From Juglans regia (lineage: Eukaryota; Streptophyta; Magnoliopsida; Fagales; Juglandaceae), in assembly GCF_001411555.2 (NCBI RefSeq), contig NC_049907.1:5340243-5404242 (forward strand): 64,000 bases of DNA. The letters run 5' to 3'. The notes beneath the pieces were generated by a model, which worked only from the letters and a program-made list of their open reading frames with translations, did not search any database and was not told the DNA's origin. A program made the translations under genes and the position numbers. Below, piece by piece: positions 22,430 to 33,931 of this stretch (positions within the stretch are counted from its first letter, which is position 1; each line of letters starts with the position of its first letter).

Positions 22430-24424
22430 AGTCAAGAACATCCAGAGTATGAATTGGGGTCCCTTGATCCAATTCTGCGCGTAAATCAATGCCTACACAG
22501 TGGTAGTAGATAATGAACTTCGGAATGGATCCAATATGCGCAATCCGATGCTAAAGGCTGACTCTGAGGCTACGATGCTAATAGGAATGGCCAAAATACT
22601 GCCGGCTATCTCTCCGAGGACGGGATACTTCATAACACGACTCTTCCACTAAACTAATATATCAAAGTCTCATGCAAATGGTTGAAGATCCATTGCCAAG
22701 TATTTGTCTATCTCCGACTGAGCCTCTGTGAGATGACGGACTATGAGGTTGTGCTTCAACCTCTCACCCTAGCCCAACCTATGCTTTTTCTCAACCCCTG
22801 TTTCTGGAGGAGGGGGGGTGTATGTGTCGAAATATGACCACCCCTGAAGACGGTAAATTCATCAAACAATCTAACAAGTGCTTTCACCCATGTATTCCTG
22901 TGCGTAATTTCCAATCCGTATACCATGCCATCAATCTTAAATTGGTGGTCAAGAGCAACAACCACATATAACAAAATATTAGACCTATTGAAATCTCTCT
23001 AATGCTTATCATATTTCACCCTCATCATCAATGTCATATCTCGTATCCTAATATGGTCACTCACGCACATGTCATCCAATTCTTTTCTTACCCTACATAT
23101 TTACAGACATAAATGAGGAGATGTAGGGTACAAAGAATTAGATAGCTTCATTGTGACCTCATAGAAAAGCCTAAAAAAATATATAAAAGTAGCAACCACC
23201 TGCCAATCATCATTAATAGGCTTCCCCAATCTCCTGTACTCATCAAAATATTTGACATATTGAGTGTGCTCATCACTCAATAATGTAAAGGCCGACTGAT
23301 ATTCTTGGGCCGCCTCCAATATCAAGAAGGTTGAGTTCCATCTTGTAGGAACATTAGTACGGAGGCCCTTCTTCGATGTTATGCCAGCAGACTTCACAAC
23401 AACCTTGAATTTATCTAATCTAGTAGGAGAATATCTCACAAATCTTATAGCAGATTTGACTCGGGCAATCGAGTCATTAAGATCTTTCAAACCATCAGTT
23501 ACAATTAGATTCAGAATATGTGCATCACATCTGACCCTCAAACACTCACCATTCATGACTGTCTTATTTACCTTTCTAGGATAGGTCTTAAGATGTCCTA
23601 ATGCGACACCATTAGACGAGATATTATCAACTGCAACGGTTACCACTCATGCCAACCCACACTCCTATATTGCGGCCTTCAAGGCCCTCCAAATCATCTC
23701 ACACTTGTGATCAGAATTTGACAAAACTTTTAAAATTTTTTATGTAATGTTCAATCACAATCAACAAAATGCGTAGTTAAAAACATATAATTAAGATTTT
23801 GAATCTATGTCCAAGTATCGGTGGTGAGGCAAACCATTTGACCTACCAATTGGCCCTTCAACAACTCTTTCTTTGACATATATTATTTCTTTATATCCTT
23901 TGCCACTATGTAGTGAGAAGGAAGATTAAATCTAGGTTCAAAGTACTTAGAATATACTTGGAACACTTTCCCCTCCACAAACTGAAAATGTAGCTTGTCC
24001 ATGATGATCATACGAGTTAGGTGTCTCCTTTACTTCTCGAGATCATACTTAGTATACCCCTTCAACGTTGCACCCCACTACTCCCATCCGCTATTTTTTT
24101 AAGTCCAATCTCTAGTTTAGATTGACTTTTCTTTTATAAAGATTTTAATATTGGACTTTTCTTGCATTGTTCTTCTATGTGTACCTTTAATTGGGATGTA
24201 CTTTATCTCCTATAGTGACATCTATACACTTTACCACAATAGTTACACTTAGCTTGGGGGTTATTGGGATCACCACCCTCTAATTTAGTAAAGTGGGTCC
24301 ATACTATATAAATAGGTTTTTTGCTTTGTGGGGGGCAAGGGGGCAGGCTCGGTAACCGTAGGGCAAGGGTCCGTAGGGATAAGTGTTGGGGTAGAGATAG
24401 GTGTAGGGGTATGAGAGCTAGCAT
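22430..24424 (-). pseudogene. hAT transposase, zinc-finger BED RICESLEEPER-like, decayed
   Basis: In minus-strand order: a BED zinc finger near 24300-24150 (VWTHFTKLEG, KCNYCGKVYRCHYR, then a TAA before TSQLKVHIEEQC). Next, the central RNase-H-like region 23646-23101 (VDNISSNGVALGHLK, RCDAHILNLIVTDGLKDLND, NVPTRWNSTFLILEAA). Last, the C-terminal dimerisation domain near 22740-22440 (SEIDKYLAMDLQPF, VMKYPVLGEIAGSILAIPIS and IVASESAF). Premature stops interrupt each part, for example in LV*WKSRV where the family has two tryptophans. It cannot encode a full protein. Confidence 0.85.
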
Positions 24425-25395
24425 TACAACCTAACAGATTTTCCATTCCCCAAAACTGACAAAAATTTGAAATGAAGCAACATCACACCAAGTTCAAACA
24501 ATTAAAACCATGCAACAATTAAGTAAAGAATAAAAGTTTTTTTTTTTTTTTTCTGCATGCTATCTACTCATGTTCTAGTTTTGATTTTGTTACTGATAAT
24601 GCAATTCCTTAACTTTTTTGCATCATTTAACTCATGGATACAAACATACATACTTGTCCATAATCATACCCATCAATGGTTATCTTTGCATAGCCATAAT
24701 AAAAAAATAGATTTTATTTATACATTACAAATGGTTCTTGAATTGTCCAACAAGGGCTGTAGTTATTTAGTTGCATTGTTTTGTTGAGGAGATGTTCCTT
24801 ATGATATTCTCTTTGTTCTCTACAAATATCTAACTGTAAATGAATAGAGCTGTTAATGAACAACTAAAGGTCTACTCGTATAAATTCAATTATGAGTTTG
24901 GTTCATTTAATAAAATGGACCAAACTTAACAAATATTAGACTCGTTTATAATATTATCCAAACTCGTATAAACTTCACTCAATGTGTATATGATTGTGAA
25001 AACTCACTGAATTTCATATTTATTATTTTTACATAATGTATTTACAAGAGGGAATCATGTGAGGGTGTTTAAATCCTTACGAATCTAAGTCTGGATATAG
25101 ATATTGTATGAATGTATATAACCTTCATAAAGAAATTAATATAAATACAAAATTTGTTAGTCAAAATTTTTAGATGGAGTCATGATTTTTAATATTGAAT
25201 ATCTATTTTTGTGACAAACAGTTATTTATATTGATTACAAATTCAAGATTTGTCAATTTAAATTTCATAAGTTCATATATATAGTTTACGTTATAACTTA
25301 GATTATGTAATCTTAACATAATTAAGAAACTAATATTGAATGCAAAATTATGAAAAATGTATAAGATTTCAAAGATTGAAGCCCCTAAATTAATT

Positions 25396-25630
25396 TAAGC
25401 CTTGTTTGTTTTCCAAAAACATCTCATCTCATCTCATCTCATCTCACATCATCATTACAACTTTCTCAAATCTCCACACAAAATAAAATAAACAATTCAA
25501 CTTTTTCAAATCCCAAAACAACAATAATATTAAAAAATATATTTTAATGATATTTTATTCAACTTTTTAACTTTAATCTCAACTCATCTCATCTTATCTC
25601 ATCTCATCTCTGAAAACAAACGGGCCCTTA
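25396..25630 (-). repeat. ATGAGATGAG MITE copy inside the hAT element
   Basis: Reverse-oriented copy: CATCTCATCTCATCTCATCT at the left, TTCTCAAATCTCCACACAAAA, an AT-rich core with TTATTCAACTTTTTAACTTT, and TCTCATCTCTGAAAACAAAC with GGGCC at the right. Confidence 0.75.
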
Positions 25631-26214
25631 GGGTTTCGGATTGGAACCCTAAACTAATTTAGGGTTCCAATCTGAAACCCATGCACAAAATTACAGATTC
25701 ATTGTTCACGAATCACAACAGTTCACATTCACAAATCACATGCAAATCAAGATTTTGCATAGCACACAGTTCACAAATTCTATCATCCATCTCCATAACT
25801 CAACAAAAAATAAAATAAAATAAAATCATAGATATTAAGAGGTATGGATTTAGGGCTTACCTTTGGTGACGATGATGACAGACACAGAATGACGGCGATG
25901 AAGACGACGACTGCAACGATAATGGCGACAACCACAGAGAGTGACAGAGATGAGCGGAGAGAGACTGAGAGAGAACTGAGAGTCGTGAGAATTTTCGAGA
26001 AGGTGAGGGGTTGGGGGGAGGGGAGTAGTGGGAGGGCGAATTAATTAACACAGAGGAAACGACGTTGTTTTGTCTATAATGACAAACCACGTTGTTTCGT
26101 TTGGGGTGTTGAAAAAAAATCTCATAGACAAAACGACGTTGTTTTTCTCTAGGTTTTTCTTTAATATATATATAGCGGGGTTAGGCCTCTTTCATCTCCC
26201 ACCTTCACTAGGGG

Positions 26215-26254
26215 CTGCAGATGCGGGCGGGGCCATTCGCCCCCGCATCTGCAG
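26215..26254. repeat. GC-rich 13 bp hairpin near the hAT terminus
   Basis: CTGCAGATGCGGG (26215-26227) and its exact complement CCCGCATCTGCAG (26242-26254) enclose a 14-base loop. Confidence 0.9.
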
Positions 26255-26327
26255 CACAGGATCGCTAGGTGAACTGGGCGGTGTAGTCGCCGGGGGAGGG
26301 GGGGGATGGGGGCTCCGCCCACCCCTA

Positions 26328-28056
26328 CATAAGATAGACTTGGTGGGAGAGCTTTTGTTTGTAATTGGTATTGACCAGGGTTACATTGATTGGGTCTTAT
26401 ATGGCGAACCATATCCAACATTTGAGTCTCCACATGAAGAAGAAGATATCGATGAAGATGTACAGACAGAGGTTGGTGGTAATGATTACAATGAGGATAT
26501 AGAGCAAATGCTAGGTGACATTGGTACTGGAATGTTTATGGATGAATGTGGTACGAACTCATCAAATTCAAATAATGCAGATCATAACACTTATACGCTT
26601 GTGGAATGATTCACAGCGTGAGTTATATCCAGAATGCAGTAGACATAGTAAGTTGTCATTTACAGTCAGATTACTTCACATAAAATTCGTATGTCGATTA
26701 TCAATTAAGGCTGTCAATATGTAACTCAAGCTGTTTAAAGAGGAATTTCCATCAGTTAATGTTTTACCTCGCAACTTCTATAAAGCAAAGTAGTTGAAGC
26801 GAGGACTCAAATTTGATTACAACATAATACATGCATGTAAGAATGATTGTATCTTATTTTGGCGAGAGAATGAGTAATTGAACGAGTGTCCCATTTGCCA
26901 TGAATCAATATGGACATCTGAGAAGCAGAATGTGCCGTAAATGGTCGTAAGCCACTTTCCATTGACACCTAAATTACAACGGTTAATTATGTCACGTGCA
27001 ACGACTATAGACATGATATGGCATTCATCATCCAGAGTCAGGTATGATGGTGTCTTTTCACATCTTTCTAACTTTCAAGTTTGGAAGGAATTTGATTTGG
27101 AGCACCCATAGTTTGATGAAGAACCTCGTAGTGTGCGATTTGGGTTGGCAACATATGGATTTAATCAATTTGGGAACATGAGTACTATTCATAGTATTTG
27201 AATAATTGTACTTATGCCGTATAATTTACCACCTTGGAAGTGTATGTGAGATCCATATTTTATGATGAGTTTGCTCATTCCTTATTCGAGATCACTGGAA
27301 AATGATATAGACGTACATTTAGAGCCATTGATTACAGAATTGAAAGATTTGTGAGAGATTGAGGTCCACTAATTTGATTCATCAACAGACAAGTCGTTCA
27401 AAATGCATGCTACCTTGTTATGAAAAATAAATAATTTTTTTCACTTTTAGAAACTTGTCAGGTTGGAGTAATAGGGAACAAATGGCATGTCCAAATTGTA
27501 ACAAACACACCCAATCTGAATGGCTTACGTATCGAAAAAAACTATATTTCATGAGTCATCGTCAATTTTTACTTGGTGACCATGGATGGCCAAGAAATTC
27601 TAGAATATTTAGTGGCACTGTTGAATGAGGACACCCTTCACCACATTTTTTTAACCAGGAGTACTTGCACAATTGCTAGATGTCGATAGTAATGAATTTA
27701 GTAAAATCTAACGGAAGAGAAAACAAACTGTGAATGAGTTGAATTAGACAAAGAAGAGTATATTTTTCCAACTCCCGTACTGATCGATGTTAAAATTGTG
27801 GCATAGTCTCGATATTATGCATACTGAGAAAAATATACGCAAGACCGTGTTGGGAACTTTGATGTCAATAGAAAGCAAAATGAATGATACATTAAACTCA
27901 CGGAAGGATTTGAAACAATTGTGAATAAGACAGAAATTGCACTTGCAACAAAGTGGTTCGTCTATCTACATGCCAATTTGGTAGTATACATTTTCAAGAA
28001 ATGAAAGGATTAGATTTTATGAGTGGATAATGAAGATTAAATTATAGGACTGGTGT
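26328..28056 (+). pseudogene. CACTA-2 TNP2: rest of Transpos_assoc and Transposase_21 catalytic region, decayed
   Basis: Continues the exon broken at 21358: GIDQGYIDWVLYGEPYPTFE, an acidic linker and IEQMLGDIGTGMF. From ~26660 come the TNP2/Transposase_21 signatures: LLKLFKEEFPSVNVLPRNFY, SVRFGLATYGFNQFGNMST, LMPYNLPPWKCM, DPYFMMSLLIPYSRS and then NDIDVHLEPLITELKDL, NLSGWSN..MACPNCNKHTQ, YFMSHRQFLLGDHGW. Many stops sit where the family has Trp or Arg (TGA/TAG for TGG or CGA), and frames drift after ~27650. It ends at the insertion border at 28056. This is the domain missing from CACTA-1. Confidence 0.85.
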
Positions 28057-28187
28057 AACGACCCGATCCAATATTATTAAGAATAATTTATGGATAATGT
28101 CATTGGGCCTAAATTAGGTTGATGGACCAATTATTATATAAGCCCAATTGAGTGTTTAAATATATTTTTTTTAATAGACTACGGGCC

Positions 28188-28192
<5 letters not shown>

Positions 28193-28231
<39 letters not shown>
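28193..28231. repeat. Poly-T tract
   Basis: About 39 uninterrupted T on the plus strand. Confidence 0.9.
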
Positions 28232-28236
<5 letters not shown>

Positions 28237-29036
28237 TATTTGGCAGATATCGAATTTTATTGGACTTGCCATGTTAGTTAATATATATTTATATTGTTGG
28301 ATTAGGTGAAATATTTTTTTTATGGCCCCCAAGCCCATGAAGCCAGGAACAATTTTCCACGTCAGGCTCGTTCCATGTTTCATGCCTTGCACGTCTCTCA
28401 TGCACGGTTATCCTGTTTTTGTTCTCATCTAGGGTTTTTTTCAATCAAACTCAATAAATACACGTTTTTCCCTCATGCATGAAGAAGACCCAAGCAGCCG
28501 CAGCTTCCTCCTGTGCCAAAACTCTTTCACTTCGCAGGACCACGAGTCACTACAAACCGCTGCCACCTTTGAGAGCCAAACAGAAGCCAACTGCCACACA
28601 GTTGCCAAGAACAACCGTTGCCCAGCCATTTAAAACCAGCATTGGTAACACTCTGTTTTGTTTCACCAAAAATAGAGAAATCCCACAATCTATTGCGCCG
28701 CAAACCACCATCACCCATATTCCTCCACAACGACTCCACCACCACATAGAACATGCTGACGCTACCACCACTTTCGGATCATGCTGATGCCAGCTCATGG
28801 ACCGCCACTGCCCGAAAAACCAGCTCAACCACTCTGCGGCCTCTTTGCACTGTAGACGAGCACCTCATCGCAGCCAGTCCAAGTGGTTTCGCCAGCCACC
28901 TTAAGGATGTTGGAGCACCTCTCGGGAATCACAGAAACCACCGGTGAAGACTTCACGTCACCCCAAGTACGCCGCGCGCCACCTCAGCCTTGACTGATTC
29001 ACAGTGATCTCCATATGTTATTCTCAGCTAGGCAGT

Positions 29037-29074
<38 letters not shown>
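29037..29074. repeat. (CT)n microsatellite
   Basis: About 18 CT units in the leader-like part of the 28057-31013 insertion. Confidence 0.9.
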
Positions 29075-29079
<5 letters not shown>

Positions 29080-30694
29080 TGGCGTCGCACCACCCTGCCA
29101 GAGACCCAGTCGCGTCGCCAGTCTTTCCCCATCCACCCAGAGCTATCGTCGTCGCACTCAGCCCTCTTTCGGTGAGCATCGCACAGCCTCCTTTCCCGTA
29201 AGCATGCCTTCCCACTTTCTGTTTCTTTTATTTCAGCCTCTTAAAACACCATGCATTACTATTAATTTTACACAAATACCCCTCCATCTAGTTTTGCCGT
29301 AATATGTGTTTTCTTTTATGCGTTTTGTTTTCAGCCTTTCCCAAAAAGGCCCTCCACTAATTCTATAATTACTTATTTGTCTTTTGACCCTTGATCGTGT
29401 AACCTCCTGAGCCTCTACTTCTTTGGGCCTTAAGCCCATTCAGCTAGTGCTTCCTTGAGTTGGTACTGGGCTTTGTTTTTAAATGAACTTGTTGGACTTA
29501 TTTCAAAAACTATGATAATTTAAATGGGTGAACTTTGGGTTGACAAACTGTTTTATGATTTTTAAAGTGGGCTGGTGGCACTCTACAAAAACAGTTTTAG
29601 TAATTTTATTTGGCTTAACATTTTAAAAGTCAGTTTATCTTAAATAAATATATTAGTCAAAGGCTATTTTATAAGGATATTTTGCTAATATTTTGTTAAT
29701 ATTCCTTTGTCTATTTAGTAGAATTTAATAAAATTATTATGTTAAGAATTAAATAAAATTATTATGTTAAGAATATTTAATAGAATTTATTAGGTTTCTT
29801 ATAAGATTTAATAATTATGTTAAAAAATGAAACTTAGTTTAAGAATTTAAGTTTTATGAATTATTTTAAAATAGCTCAAGTATTCTACTAAATTATAAAT
29901 TAGTATTTAAGTAATTTAAATACTAGGATTTATTGATTATAGTGTTAAACAAAAGATTTGTTCGACTATCTTTTAGATTGTGAGTTTAATTAAGTAAGAT
30001 ATTATTACTTATTTATTCCCAAACAAATTTAGTGATAGTTATTATTGCATATATGTGTCAAGTTACGAAGTGTTATTCAAGAAGAAGCGTAGCGAGGTAA
30101 GTAATTTTGATCACAAATTAGGATCATCACAGTTTATCTTATATATAAGTATTTTTTAAGCCAGTTCATTGACAGCCATTATTTATGAACCACTCATGTC
30201 ATATGCAAACATGTCATCCAGCATAGCATACAATCATGTCATTCCGCATCATGTTCAAATTCAGAAATTATAATTATGTATATATTATGTCATGCATCTC
30301 ATGTGTATAAGACACGTAAGCTGTCTTAAGTTCAAAGTGCATGATAAGATTAGATCAGTTAATAAGATGGCCATTCAGATGCATGGTACCAATACAGTTC
30401 AGTTTCAGAGTGATGTGCAAGCCACGAACTCAGACGTGGTCCACCATAGTATGCCAGAATACTATCAGCGGCTCCCCTTGCTGCAGTGGGATGTGGGGCC
30501 GGTGCACAACCTCGAACACAGGGTTAAGTGTGTAAGCCAATCAGATAAATCAATCAGATCAGTCAGTTAATTCAATTAAATCAGTCATACATAACATAAG
30601 CATCAGTATGAACAATCATGAATCTTAAACTCTCAGAATGAAAATTTTTATGAAAACCTTATGTTATTATGTTTACGTTGTGATGGATTTTTTG

Positions 30695-30711
30695 CTGAGT
30701 CTTCGACTCAG
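30695..30711. repeat. Short hairpin in the candidate LTR
   Basis: CTGAGTCTTCGACTCAG: a 7 bp perfect stem with loop TTC. Confidence 0.8.
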
Positions 30712-31013
30712 TTTAATTTGTTTTCATGTTTTTAACCACCCAGGTGAGGATGATGAATACGAGCAGGCAGACCAGGAATAGAAGGAGCAGTTAATTTTAG
30801 TTTCAGACTTTTTAAAATAAAACATGCTTTTATGACATGAATTTATTGATATAAGATTTTGGAAGATAATTTATTAGACAGTTTTTTCTACAAAATAAAT
30901 TATATTTTCATTTATGAAATATGAGATCTCTTGCCGGGTTTGTTTTTTGAAAAACACGTGACACTCCTAGTCGACGGGAAGGGGGTTTTACTGGTATGCC
31001 TCGAATCTGACAA

Positions 31014-32633
31014 GGTGTGTGCGTACGAATGATTGGAAAATTACAGAATTAAAAAGTCATGATTGTAATGTATTTTTACAACGTATCTTGCTTGTGGGTA
31101 TTTGTGGGTACTTGAAGAGAGGTGTGCACGTGACTTTGACTGAGTTGAGTTTATTTTTTAAAAACTTATGTGCTAGAATGTTGAATGTAAAATGTTTGGA
31201 ACGTGTGGAACGAGAAATTGCTATAATATTGTGTAAACTGGAAAATATTTACCCACTGTCATTCTTCGACGTCATGGTTCACTTAACTGTTCATTTGCCA
31301 CATGAGACTCGACTTGTAGCACCAGTCTAGTGTAGATGGATGTATCACATTGAATGGTTTCTTAGGAAGTTGAAACGCACAGTGGTAACATGGCCCCCCC
31401 AGAAGGGTCAATTACACAATCATATATTGACGATAAGTGGCATATATTCTGTTCCAAATGCTTTCATGGAGTTGACACGAGATTTGATCGACCAGAAAGA
31501 AACTTTGGTGTTGACCAAGCAAGACAACAAAATAGATTTTCTGTGTTTTCCCAACACGTACATCCACTTGGTGCAGCGCGTGGTTATGATTTGTGTAGAA
31601 GAGAGTTCGAGAAACTCAGTGGTACGTACTAAAAATTACTCTGAGGTAGAGAGTCACTTGTAGTAAGTTGCCAATATTTGTTAATTAATGTTTCAATTTC
31701 TTTAAAAAAATATAAGATTATAAATTATTTGGTAATCTTCAATTTCAGTGATCATAATAACATGCTCAAAGAACTTAGAGTAAATAATGTAAACCAAAAA
31801 CATGAAGGGGAGTTCTCGAAATGGTTTGAACAACGGGTAATGATATTACAGATGCGAGTTTGAATTACCATATTAATATTATGATTGTTTATTTTTGTAT
31901 GTTTTTGTTTTATTCAATATATATGTAGGTTGTACAAATGCATGCGAATAATCCAAATGATATCTCAAACAAACTGTATGCATTGGTGCATCGCCCCTTG
32001 AGTCATGTTGTTCGACATTCTGCATGTATTTCTTGGGAAAGTAAGTATCGCACAATAAATTACAAACGCTATAGAAAAAGACAATAATGGTGTCTTAGTC
32101 GAAGAAAACATCGATTTCTTTAGTGTTATTGTTGATATAAATGGAATGAGATATTTGAAAGAGCTTCTTGTATATCTGTTTAAGTGTGATTGGTGGAATT
32201 TAAGCAATCATTGAAGGGGAATGCACAATGATGAATATTTCTTGAGTATTAATACATCGCTAAAATGGTATGAAGATGATCATTTTGTTTTGGTTTCAAA
32301 GTATATCATGTATTCTACTTAGATGATCCTGAGTTTGGAAATTAATGGCAGGTGGTACAAAAATTTTTCTTCAAGAAATATATGTGATGTTATCCCCGAG
32401 GCGAAGGGACAAAACAAAGAAGAAGATAATCTATCTACTCAAGAAGCATATCAAGAGAGTTAACCCGTATTGACTTGTTTGTAAATTTGAGCCAGTATGA
32501 GATGATTCCATTACATAGGGAGGATATTGAGGCTGAAATTGTTGATGCGACAGTGGAGAAAAATGTTGACTCATCTGAAGTATCTATAGATGATGAGGGT
32601 GAATGGTCAACTGAAACTAATACAGATAATTGA
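31014..32633 (+). pseudogene. CACTA-2 TNP2 C-terminal part (DUF4218 + DUF4216), decayed
   Basis: From 31019 the frame reads TNDWKITELKSHDCNVFLQR, ARMLNVKCLERVEREIAIIL, LSFFDVMVHLTVHLPHETRL and KCFHGVDTRFDRPERNFGV, the conserved end of TNP2 and DUF4218. A stop replaces a residue in PV*CRWMYHIEWFLRKLKR, and a one-base loss at ~31610 (CTCAGTGG for GCTCAGTGG in CACTA-1) shifts the frame. A short exon follows at 31749-31836, then DUF4216 and an acidic tail (about 31929-32633, IDDEGEWSTETNTDN) with several breaks. Exon order and splice sites equal those of CACTA-1 at 15490-14066, inverted. Confidence 0.85.
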
Positions 32634-32704
32634 CTTGTTTTTTTATTCACATGACACTTTATGACAAATCTTTTATGTAATGAATGTATCAGTACTTTTA
32701 AATT

Positions 32705-33931
32705 ATGTTACTGAAAAGGAAGGAAGTTCGCATCCTATTTCCACACTTTCCTAGTTCTCCATCTGACTCATCACTAGAGATTAACTCTCCAAAACAAGGT
32801 AAAAATATAATAATAATTTTGTTTCAATTAAGGTAAGTCATACATATTATTTCATTTCTAATCATCATTTACTTTGTTTCTACTACGAATATTATATTTT
32901 TTAGAGTTAACACTACAATCTTGTCAAGGTCGTGGACTACTAGAGATGTGACGTTGAAAAAATATCGTAAAATAGGTAAGATTAATGTTGACATTCCTGA
33001 CGAACATACTGGAGGTGAAGGACAACTAGTAGCTTGGCTTGCATTGCATGTGGGTGCTTTTACACGAACTTATGCACCTTTAACTTCGAGTTCATGGCAT
33101 AAAGTCTCCCAAAATGTGAAAGAGTTTATCAAGAAGCATTGTTTGGTAATGTTTAATTGATTTGTAAAATTATTTAATATGTATGCAAAATATAGAATAC
33201 GCAAATGATAATTTTTTTGTGTGTATTTTTTTTCAATGATGATTTCGAACTAAATTTTGGCCAGAGAAATGAGCACAAGTGTGATACACCATATGATAAG
33301 GATAATGGTAGGTGGTGTATGAGGTCCCAAATTACTTGAGAATGATAAGTTCTTGCTTTTTATAAAGTTCCAATATGGCTCCAATTGTATCATTGACTAG
33401 TCCTTTTGGAGTATATGCCATGTGGTTTGGGCCTTCTATTGGGACGTTACAAATAGTATCAGAGCTTATCCCAACCAGAAATGTGGGACTTGAGATGTGC
33501 CATCTACGACAGACTAGCCTGACATGGACGTCGAGAATTTAAGGGGGTATATTATGATATCCCATATGATAAGTATAAATGTAGGTAGTGTATGAGGTCT
33601 CATATTGCTTGTGAATGAGAAATTCTTGCTCTTTATAAGGTTTTAATAGGGCTCCAAGTGTATCAATGACTAATCATTTTGGAGTATTGACTAGCCTTCT
33701 AGCTCTTATTCATCGTCCAACAATGCCTCCAACAACTCTATAGGTTAGAGGAAGCAAAGTCTGAGATCGAAAAAATTAAGGACAAGGCAGAATGAATTAA
33801 AAGCTGAATTGGATGAACGAGTAGACATGAAGATGTGAATGAAACAACATGAACAATAACAAGAGGAGTTCATGAGAGAGATGCAACTCAAAATACAGAT
33901 GCTTATGCAATAATTTAGGCCTCCAAGCAAC
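32705..33931 (+). pseudogene. CACTA-2 TNP1-like gene (Transposase_24), broken
   Basis: Exon 1 at 32705 reads MLLKRKEVR ... SLEINSPKQ and ends at GTAAAAAT, like exon 1 of the CACTA-1 gene. Exon 2 (about 32905-33147) holds VTLKKYRKIGKINVDIPDEH and EGQLVAWLALHVGAFTRTYA. Exon 3 starts DDFELNFGQRNEH and is cut at 33279 by a TRIM-like insertion. After it only the tail of the last exon is left (33706-33931: MKQHEQ*QEEFMREMQL, RPPSN stop). Exons 4-5 and most of 3 and 6 are gone, and several stops are present. Confidence 0.85.
33280..33705 (+). mobile_element. TRIM-like miniature LTR retroelement
   Basis: Two similar terminal repeats, 33280-33451 and 33553-33705, share CATATGATAAG, GTATGAGGTC, TTCTTGCT(C/T)TTTATAA and TGGAGTAT. 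Just after the first (ending GACGTTACA) is TAGTATCAGAGC at 33454-33465, close to the primer-binding site complementary to initiator tRNA-Met. AAGGGGGT at 33541-33548 is a polypurine tract before the second repeat. It has no coding space. The second repeat is truncated or diverged at its end, and the host exon sequence lost bases there. Confidence 0.7.

Larger units (their letters stand above)
21359..26327 (-). mobile_element. hAT transposon (4969 bp) inserted in the CACTA-2 TNP2 gene
   Basis: Ends TAGGGGTG (21359) and CACCCCTA (26327) are inverted repeats. Flanking octamers TAAAAGAT (21351-21358) and CATAAGAT (26328-26335) agree at 6 of 8, the target duplication size of hAT. The insertion splits the Transpos_assoc domain of TNP2: RCTCRKYKN lies to its left and LVGELLFVIGIDQGYIDWVL to its right. 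It contains a decayed RICESLEEPER-type transposase on the minus strand and, near both ends, unusually GC-rich DNA (21365-21490 and 26200-26325). Confidence 0.9.
28057..31013 (+). mobile_element. 2.96 kb insertion in TNP2, possible solo LTR
   Basis: GGTGT occurs at 28052-28056 and 31014-31018, and joining the flanks restores the TNP2 reading ..RCV.TNDWKITELKSHDC. A 5 bp duplication suits an LTR retroelement. The DNA begins near TGTAACGACCCGATCC and ends ..GAATCTGACA(A). TG...CA ends are present only if the duplication is shifted, so the class is not proven. It has no recognisable coding region: a poly-T tract (28193-28231), CT-rich leader-like DNA, a hairpin, and a 3' part ending in GAAAAACACGTGACACTCC. 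Confidence 0.5.

Noticed and set aside
25844..26044. 66-residue Asp/Arg/Thr-rich frame
   Set aside because: Repetitive codons in the hAT 5' region, no homology recognised, opposite strand to the transposase.
26070..26609. 179-residue open frame
   Set aside because: It is an accidental fusion of hAT terminal DNA with the second half of the TNP2 N-terminal exon across the insertion border.
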